From positions 2,096,501 through 2,160,500 of the forward strand of contig NZ_AP027370.1 of assembly GCF_030296055.1 (NCBI RefSeq): DNA of 64,000 nt. The letters are read 5' to 3'. The notes under the pieces are model-generated. The model worked only from the letters and a program-made list of their open reading frames with translations, searched no databases and was not told where the DNA came from. Of the stretch, positions 57,210 to 64,000 are shown in pieces; the stretch's first letter is position 1; every line of letters starts with the position of its first letter. A program made the translations under genes and the position numbers. This stretch comes from Hydrogenimonas cancrithermarum (GTDB lineage Bacteria; Campylobacterota; Campylobacteria; Campylobacterales; Hydrogenimonadaceae).

Positions 57210-58074
57210 ACTTTTTCCTCTTTTCCCAGAGTGATTTGCGCGATATTCCGAGCTTTTTGCTCAACTCGGTGTCCGGGAACTTGCTTTGGTAGTTGTGAAT
57301 GATGAATTTGACATAATCATCGATCGTCAGAATCTCCGTACGGTCGAATATCTTGTGCTCGCTGACCAGTTCGATCGTTTCCACTCTTTCATCTTCGAAG
57401 TTCTCTGTAGTCGAAGTGATGACGTCTCTGTCCTGTAACGCTTCCAGAAACGCTTCGCGCTCGCTCTTTTTCAGCATTTGGAACTCAGGCATATAGGCGA
57501 TAGAGTCGCTCTCCAAATGTTCAAGGGCACTCAGAGAGGCGCTGTTGCTGAGTGGAAGATATTTGAGCGGCCGTCCAAGCTCTTCCGCAAGAGCGAAAGC
57601 GAAAGCATCGGCCTGCTTTTGGTAATTCGTTTTGACCATGAGTGGAAGTGTTTTTTTCATGGGGTTCGGAAGTTGGATGTTTTTGAGCTGATGATCGAGG
57701 TAATCCTCATAGAGCTCGCACCGTTTCTGCAGCTGTTTGAAGCTGTGGAAATGGTTGATTTTCCGTATCAGCTCTTCGATCATAAACGGCTTCTGGATGT
57801 AGTCGTGTGCACCCGCTTTGAGTGGATCGGTGACGGTGTCGTTACTGATGTATGAAACCATCAGGAGAATGATTTCATCGGCAAACTTTTTTATAACGGC
57901 GTAGAAGTCCTGTCCCGAGAGATTGGTCGAGAGCAGGATGACGTCGTAACGCTCCGTCTGGTCGAGCGCATCGTTGACCGCGGTGAAGATATCGCATTCG
58001 TGGCCGAAATCGATCAGCTTTCCTGCGATACTCTGCGCGAGGTAGATTTCATCTTCGACGATGAGTATTTTCAT
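57187..58074 (-). CDS. Atypical response regulator with Fis-type helix-turn-helix
   Basis: 295 residues. N-terminal receiver (1-120) keeps the acidic pair (VEDE) and the conserved Lys (IQKPF), but the phospho-acceptor Asp is Ser49 (VILLSTNLSG), so it probably does not use phosphotransfer. The middle (125-245) is undefined and resembles a degenerate sigma-54 activator without Walker motifs. The last 45 residues are a Fis/NtrC helix-turn-helix (SKKLGISRKSLWEKRKKYG). Starts with ATGA overlap with the end of ispDF and overlaps sat, so the three form one operon. Confidence 0.85.
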   Translation of the reverse strand: MKILIVEDEIYLAQSIAGKLIDFGHECDIFTAVNDALDQTERYDVILLSTNLSGQDFYAVIKKFADEIILLMVSYISNDTVTDPLKAGAHDYIQKPFMIEELIRKINHFHSFKQLQKRCELYEDYLDHQLKNIQLPNPMKKTLPLMVKTNYQKQADAFAFALAEELGRPLKYLPLSNSASLSALEHLESDSIAYMPEFQMLKKSEREAFLEALQDRDVITSTTENFEDERVETIELVSEHKIFDRTEILTIDDYVKFIIHNYQSKFPDTELSKKLGISRKSLWEKRKKYGIFKKK

Positions 58075-59195
58075 GATAATGTCCAGTTAAAATATTTAAG
58101 CGTTGCTGTCGCATTGACGGCAACTCCCTCTTTGCGTCCGATAAAACCGAGTTTTTCCGTCGTTGTCGCTTTGACATTCATTCTATCCGGTGTTACCTGA
58201 AGCAATGAGGCGACTCTTCGTGCCATTTCATATTTGTAAGGGGAGAGTTTCGGTACCTCCGCCATGATCGTCAGGTCGGCATGGACTATCTCGAAGCCGT
58301 AGTGGTGAATCTTTTGGACGACCCGTTTTAAAAGTTGTGCGGAATCGGCCCCTGCATATGCCTGATCGGTATCTGGAAAAAGTTCACCGATGTCGCCCAT
58401 ACCGGCAGCACCCATGAGTGCATCGATTAGGGCGTGGATCGCGACGTCACCGTCGGAGTGGGCCTTGAAACCATACGGCACATCGATTTGAACGCCGCCG
58501 AGAACCATTCTTTTCCCTTCTTCGAATGCATGGACATCGAAGCCGTTTCCTGTAAAACAGAGGCTTGTGTCCGGTGCTTCGAGGCAGGGAAGGTGGGAGA
58601 TGTCGTCGGCAAAAGTAAGTTTGTGAAGTGACTCGTCCCCTTCGATAAATGCGACTTTTCCGCCATTGTGATGGATCGCACTGCTCTCGTCGGTAAATTC
58701 ACCGGGTTGTGAAAGGGCGGCCAACAGTTTTTCGGTGCGGCTGAGTTGCGGCGTCTGGATACGTAGAAGTTTCGAACGGTCGATCGGTTCATTCTCGTAG
58801 TAGACCGTATCGTTTACGGGAAGAACGGGAACGGCGCAGTCCGCCGTTTCGATCGCTCGCAGCAGTGCTTCGCAGATCTTGCGGCTTACACAGGCGCGTG
58901 CTACGTCGCTTACGAGTACCAGCGTGCTATCGACTGACGCCAGAGCGTTTTGAAGGGATGCTTGCCTGCTCTCTCCGCCTTGTACGAAAGTATAGTTTGC
59001 GAATCGTTTCATATAATTGATTTCGTCGGGATGAGCGGCAATGACGATCTTCTGAAAGAGTCCCATAGACTCGAATGTTCTGGCCACCCGGAACCAAAGC
59101 GGTTCGCTTCCGACACGGAGCCATTGCTTTTTGACGGGTTTTTTAAAACGTGTTGCCTCTCCGGCAGAGAGAAGCACCAGTGTTAAATCAGACAA
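58071..59195 (-). CDS. ispDF: Bifunctional MEP-pathway enzyme IspDF
   Basis: 374 residues. Residues 1-205: IspD-like CDP-ME synthetase (VLLSAGEATRFKKPVKKQWL, RIQTPQ). Residues 215-374: IspF cyclase (GFDVHAF, GGVQIDVPYGFKAHSDGDVAIHALIDALMGAAGMGDIGELFPDTD with the His/Asp metal ligands). The fusion is usual in Campylobacterota and alpha-proteobacteria. Isoprenoid precursor synthesis for quinones and undecaprenyl phosphate. First gene of the ispDF-regulator-sat set. Confidence 0.96.
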   Translation of the reverse strand: MSDLTLVLLSAGEATRFKKPVKKQWLRVGSEPLWFRVARTFESMGLFQKIVIAAHPDEINYMKRFANYTFVQGGESRQASLQNALASVDSTLVLVSDVARACVSRKICEALLRAIETADCAVPVLPVNDTVYYENEPIDRSKLLRIQTPQLSRTEKLLAALSQPGEFTDESSAIHHNGGKVAFIEGDESLHKLTFADDISHLPCLEAPDTSLCFTGNGFDVHAFEEGKRMVLGGVQIDVPYGFKAHSDGDVAIHALIDALMGAAGMGDIGELFPDTDQAYAGADSAQLLKRVVQKIHHYGFEIVHADLTIMAEVPKLSPYKYEMARRVASLLQVTPDRMNVKATTTEKLGFIGRKEGVAVNATATLKYFNWTLS

Positions 59196-59283
59196 ATTTT
59201 CTCCTAAAAAGCCCTATGTGTTACGAAAGTATACATTAGAAAAGCTTGCTTTTATCTTTTTTGTGATAATTTTTGGGACTTGA

Positions 59284-60672
<1,389 letters not shown>

Positions 60673-60744
60673 ATTTAAATCGAAAATTTAGTTGAAATGT
60701 TTACGTTTCATAAAGTCTAGTTAACATAAACTTCAGAACTTTTT

Positions 60745-60787
60745 ATGAGATGCGAGGAATTTCCGCTCCAAGCATCTCATCTTTTGT
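60745..60787 (+). terminator. Intrinsic terminator after thiC
   Basis: ATGAGATGC/GCATCTCAT, a perfect 9-bp stem with an 18-base loop, then CTTTTG. It stands about 70 bases after the thiC stop and before mrp. Confidence 0.7.
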
Positions 60788-60818
60788 AGTGAAAAGAAAA
60801 TTTCAATAAAGGATGAAA

Positions 60819-61973
60819 ATGACAGAAAGTCAAGTCAAAGAGGTACTCTCAACGGTAACCTATCCGGGATTTACGAAAGATATTGTAACCTTCGGATTCG
60901 TCAAGGGTATCGAGATCGACGGTGGCCGTGTGGCCGTAACGGTCGAAATCACATCGAGTGCACCGGAAGTGAAAAAAGCGCTCGAGGATGAGATTAGAAC
61001 GAAACTGGAAATGGCGGGTGCGACGGAAGTGATTCCGATGATCATGCAGCCGAAAATGCCGCGCGAAACATCGAGTCATGGCAAAAATATCGCCCCGCAA
61101 GTCAAGAACTTTGTTATGGTCAGCTCAGGCAAGGGTGGCGTCGGTAAATCGACGACTTCCGTCAACCTCGCGATCGCTCTGGCGATGCAGGGTAAAAAAG
61201 TCGGCCTTCTCGATGCCGACATTTACGGTCCGAACGTGCCGCGAATGATGGGTGTGGAAGATATGCGTCCGGATGTCATCGGCAACAAAGTGAAGCCGAT
61301 CAACGCCTATGGTGTCGAAGTGATGAGTATGGGCGTTCTGATGGAAGAGGGGCAGTCGCTCATCTGGCGTGGTGCGATGGTCATGAAGGCGATCGAACAG
61401 TTCCTGCGCGATATCCTCTGGAGCGATCTTGACGTACTTGTCATCGACATGCCGCCGGGAACGGGCGATGCACAGCTGACGCTGGCGCAGAGTGTTCCGG
61501 TCACGGCCGGCATCACGGTTACGACACCGCAGAAAGTCTCTCTCGACGACTCGCGCCGAAGCCTTGATATGTTCAAGAAACTGCATATCCCGATCGCGGG
61601 CGTCGTTGAAAACATGAGCGGCTTCATCTGCCCGAGCTGTGGGACCGAGAGTGATATCTTCGGACGCGGTACGGCAGCTGCGGTCGCCGAAGAGTACGGC
61701 AGCAAACTTCTCGCACAGATTCCGATCGAGCCGGCGGTACGCGAAGGTGGCGACGAAGGGAAGCCGATCACCTACCACTATCCCGAAAGTGAAACGGCGA
61801 AGCGCTATATCAAAGCGGCCGAAGATCTTTGGAATACGATCGAACAGATCAACGAAGAGGGTGGCGTAAGCAACGAAGCGATCCAGCCGACGACCCCTCC
61901 GGGCGTCTCCGCCTGCTCAACCGGCGCACAGCCGCAGGGTGGCCAAAACCAAGGTGGCTGCGGCTGCAGCTAA
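60819..61973 (+). CDS. mrp: Mrp/NBP35-type iron-sulfur carrier ATPase
   Basis: 384 residues from ATG 60819 (AAAGGATGAAA upstream; an ATG 6 bases earlier is possible). N-terminal MIP18-like domain (to about 80), P-loop GKGGVGKSTTS, switch LVIDMPPGTGDAQL, and the cluster-binding C-x2-C (CPSCG) near 270. The last 30 residues are a Gly/Gln tail ending GGCGCS with extra Cys. Delivers [4Fe-4S] clusters to apoproteins; the many Fe-S enzymes in this window would be clients. Confidence 0.95.
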   Translation: MTESQVKEVLSTVTYPGFTKDIVTFGFVKGIEIDGGRVAVTVEITSSAPEVKKALEDEIRTKLEMAGATEVIPMIMQPKMPRETSSHGKNIAPQVKNFVMVSSGKGGVGKSTTSVNLAIALAMQGKKVGLLDADIYGPNVPRMMGVEDMRPDVIGNKVKPINAYGVEVMSMGVLMEEGQSLIWRGAMVMKAIEQFLRDILWSDLDVLVIDMPPGTGDAQLTLAQSVPVTAGITVTTPQKVSLDDSRRSLDMFKKLHIPIAGVVENMSGFICPSCGTESDIFGRGTAAAVAEEYGSKLLAQIPIEPAVREGGDEGKPITYHYPESETAKRYIKAAEDLWNTIEQINEEGGVSNEAIQPTTPPGVSACSTGAQPQGGQNQGGCGCS

Positions 61974-61981
61974 AATCTTCA

Positions 61982-62001
61982 GATCCGGCACTCGCCGGAT
62001 C
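61982..62001 (+). terminator. Hairpin after mrp
   Basis: GATCCGGC-ACTC-GCCGGATC, perfect 8-bp stem 8 bases after the mrp stop; no T-run follows. Confidence 0.5.
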
Positions 62002-62119
62002 CATAGAGAACTTCTCCCCGACTTCAATAGACGCGGGACAAACACTTTGTTCCGATCACTTCACAATGGCATAGGTCTTTATATGCTATGATTGAAAAAT
62101 TCTGTTGAAGGTTTTCGAT

Positions 62120-62734
62120 ATGCATCGATATTTTCCCCATATTCTACTGGGACTTTATCTGGTTTGGTTTGGCGTATTGGCAACTGATCCCTACAATCGT
62201 GAGATTTGGTTCAGCGAAAATCTTCCTATCGTACTCATCGTATTACTTCTCGTTGTCACCTATTCGAAATTTCGTTTTTCCAATACGGCCTATTTCTTGA
62301 TGAGCATATTGATTTTTCTCCATACACTTGGAGGCCACTATACCTTTGAACGGGTACCCTTTGAGTGGGTAACCGACTTTTTTGGGTTTGAACGCAACAA
62401 CTTTGACAGAGTCGCACATTTCAGTGTCGGATTCTATGCCTTTGCGATCGTCGAATTTCTTTGTCGTCAAGCATACGTGACGCGACGCTGGATTGCATAT
62501 CTATTCGGGGTTTTCGCTATTTTGAGTGTGGCGGCTCTGTATGAGATTGTTGAGTGGTGGTTCGCAGTAATGGCCGATAATGAGACGGGTATAGCGTTTC
62601 TCGGTTCCCAAGGCGATATTTGGGATGCTCAAAAAGATATGCTGAGTGACGGACTGGGGGCGATATTCGCTGTCGCTCTTTATCACTTTCTTCCGCCTTG
62701 GAGAGGGCGCTGCGGCGCTCGAAGGGTGGGATGA
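62120..62734 (+). CDS. DUF2238 (YjdF-type) membrane protein
   Basis: 204 residues from ATG 62120 (TGAAGGTTTTCG upstream; a TTG start at 62105 adds five residues). Six hydrophobic segments. The family pattern is HTLGGHYTFERVPF, FDRVAHFSVGFYAF, YEIVEWWF and GDIWDAQKDMLSDGLGA. Function unknown; conserved His, Asp and Glu within the membrane suggest a metal or proton role. Confidence 0.9.
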   Translation: MHRYFPHILLGLYLVWFGVLATDPYNREIWFSENLPIVLIVLLLVVTYSKFRFSNTAYFLMSILIFLHTLGGHYTFERVPFEWVTDFFGFERNNFDRVAHFSVGFYAFAIVEFLCRQAYVTRRWIAYLFGVFAILSVAALYEIVEWWFAVMADNETGIAFLGSQGDIWDAQKDMLSDGLGAIFAVALYHFLPPWRGRCGARRVG

Positions 62735-62765
62735 TACGCTTGAAGTGCGTACCTTCTTGCTAAAA

Positions 62766-64000
62766 TCACGTATCAACCAACTCCTTTAAAATCTTCTCTT
62801 TATTTGTACAGAAATTCCCGTTTTTCTCGATGAGAAAAAAGTCGTTGACACGATGTTTGCGGGTTGTGATGACAGCCGATGCGATATCGACGCCGAGTTT
62901 GTCGAAATAGTGGGCGACATAGGCCATCAATCCCCGCTGGTTGGATGTTTTGATCTGCATCGTCGCGTAGCTTTTGGAGTGTTCGCAATCGATCGTGATC
63001 TCTTTGGGTTTGATCTTCGGTTTGGCCAGTTTGATCGTTTTTCCCATATCGAACGAGTCGTGGATGATCGCTTCGACCATCGGGATTTCGTCTTTGGCGA
63101 TGGTGTCGTTGAACTCGAGGACGAAATATTTGATTCCGTCGAAGAGTTTGAAGATCTCCATGCCGACGAGTTCGAGGTGGCTCAGTTTACCCAGTAGAAA
63201 GCCGAGGTTGATCGGCACTTTTCTGTAAATTTCGATTTTGAGCGTCTCGCCGGTGTCGATCTCCATCGCATAGTCGAGTATGCCTCTGGCTTGCACGGCG
63301 ATGTCGAGAATCTCTCTGGCCGTATGTTTGATGAAAAAGAGGTTTGATTCGATCGAGAGGATTTTCTTTTGCATCGAACGGGGAAGCGTTTGGAACGCGG
63401 AGAGTTTTTTGAGCGCCTGTTCTCGGCGCAGGCGTTTGGCTGTTTCGTCGATGATCGCCGGTTTTTCGAGAATCTCCGAGGCGGCGAAATAGAGTGTTTT
63501 GAGCATTCTGTCGGTAAAGGCGTTGTAGACCCCCTCACCCACGGCATTGACATCGCAGTAGGTTAGAATGAAGAGCATGTCGAGCAGTTTTTGGGTACTC
63601 AATGGCGCGACAAATTTGGAAACGGTTGATTCGTCGTAGATATCTTCGTTGTGGATTGTTTTGGTCATCCGGGTATGATGGCGAATGAGCAGTATCCCTT
63701 CTTTGATAAGCGGTTCGGAAAAACCCAGTTTTTTGGCATAGATCTTGAAGAGGTCGGCACCTACTTCGCGATGGTCGCGCACTCTTCCTTTTCCGGCATC
63801 GTGTAAAAGCGCAACGAGTTTCAGCATCGCTTTGGAGTCTTTGTCCAGCTTTTCGAAAAGAGGTTGCAGGATCTCGTGTTCGAGCCGGTCGAGTATAGCG
63901 AGCGTCTGGATGGAGTGGATGTCGACCGGATAATGGTGATAGCCATCGAATTGTGGAAGGTACATCACCCGTTTGAGCGGCGTGATCGCTTTGGGAAGTT
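62766..64000 (-). CDS. GlnD-like HD/ACT protein, C-terminal part (runs off the window)
   Basis: At least 411 residues visible; the frame is open to the right edge and the conserved LKRVMYLPQFDGYHHY continues from outside. HD phosphohydrolase domain (LVALLHDAGKG, then IRHHTRMTKT) and at least one C-terminal ACT domain (SYATMQIKTSNQRGLMAYVAHYF, KHRVNDFFLIEKNG). This is the layout of PII uridylyltransferase/uridylyl-removing enzyme; the nucleotidyltransferase domain would lie upstream. It responds to nitrogen status by modifying PII if complete. Confidence 0.85.
   Translation of the reverse strand, partial: LPKAITPLKRVMYLPQFDGYHHYPVDIHSIQTLAILDRLEHEILQPLFEKLDKDSKAMLKLVALLHDAGKGRVRDHREVGADLFKIYAKKLGFSEPLIKEGILLIRHHTRMTKTIHNEDIYDESTVSKFVAPLSTQKLLDMLFILTYCDVNAVGEGVYNAFTDRMLKTLYFAASEILEKPAIIDETAKRLRREQALKKLSAFQTLPRSMQKKILSIESNLFFIKHTAREILDIAVQARGILDYAMEIDTGETLKIEIYRKVPINLGFLLGKLSHLELVGMEIFKLFDGIKYFVLEFNDTIAKDEIPMVEAIIHDSFDMGKTIKLAKPKIKPKEITIDCEHSKSYATMQIKTSNQRGLMAYVAHYFDKLGVDIASAVITTRKHRVNDFFLIEKNGNFCTNKEKILKELVDT

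Overview
The window looks like a chromosome segment of a free-living, respiring member of the Campylobacterota, of the Sulfurovum/Sulfurimonas/Hydrogenimonas type (genus not decided). The clues are a bifunctional IspDF, an unlinked gatA, dispersed his/met genes, O/P-type phosphate porins, a FIST-domain histidine kinase with a partner regulator, and a large NrfD-type molybdoenzyme operon. By eye the base composition is near 50% GC, except for one strongly AT-rich island at 4.1-6.96 kb.

Layout. 0-4.06 kb: biotin-dependent pyruvate/oxaloacetate (de)carboxylase subunit (5' end outside the window), the Na+-pump beta subunit and an AI-2E-family permease. 4.10-6.96 kb: a 2.8-kb integrative element in the 3' end of tRNA-Leu(CAG), bounded by 29-bp direct repeats, with a tyrosine recombinase, one unknown coiled-coil protein and several striking palindromes. 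7.1-16.7 kb: hisD, mutY, a FIST histidine kinase and a receiver/ribbon-helix-helix regulator, four tRNAs (Asp, Val, Glu, Lys), cinA and ileS. 16.5-23.8 kb: a 40-aa membrane peptide coupled to gatA, guaB, metY-metX flanked by two copies of a 44-bp repeat, xseB, a nitrilase-like protein without its catalytic Cys, and a ThiF-type protein. 23.8-35.7 kb: a phosphate region (Pit, pstS-porin, porin, pstCAB, phoU-phoB-phoR) with three promoters carrying the same Pho-box architecture, plus a small lysine-rich histone-like gene with a consensus sigma-70 promoter.

35.9-48.1 kb is the most unusual part. It is a nearly continuous run of genes: a four-cluster ferredoxin, an NrfD membrane subunit, a Tat-exported 1097-aa molybdopterin oxidoreductase, a TorD-like chaperone, a multi-cluster iron-sulfur protein, a divergent shikimate-dehydrogenase-like protein, an unknown 148-aa-class protein, then BatA, BatB-TPR and BatD, and finally a monoheme cytochrome c. 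The BatA gene appears to start at an AUA codon. The sequence fixes neither the substrate nor the role of the Bat proteins; I read it as a respiratory complex together with its assembly machinery.

48.4-64 kb: periplasmic rhodanese, giant AsmA-like DUF748 protein, PAS-GGDEF-EAL protein, an RsmB-type methyltransferase, pgpA, a divergent ATP sulfurylase, a regulator whose receiver lacks the phospho-Asp, ispDF, thiC, mrp, a DUF2238 membrane protein, and the C-terminal part of a GlnD-like protein running off the right edge.
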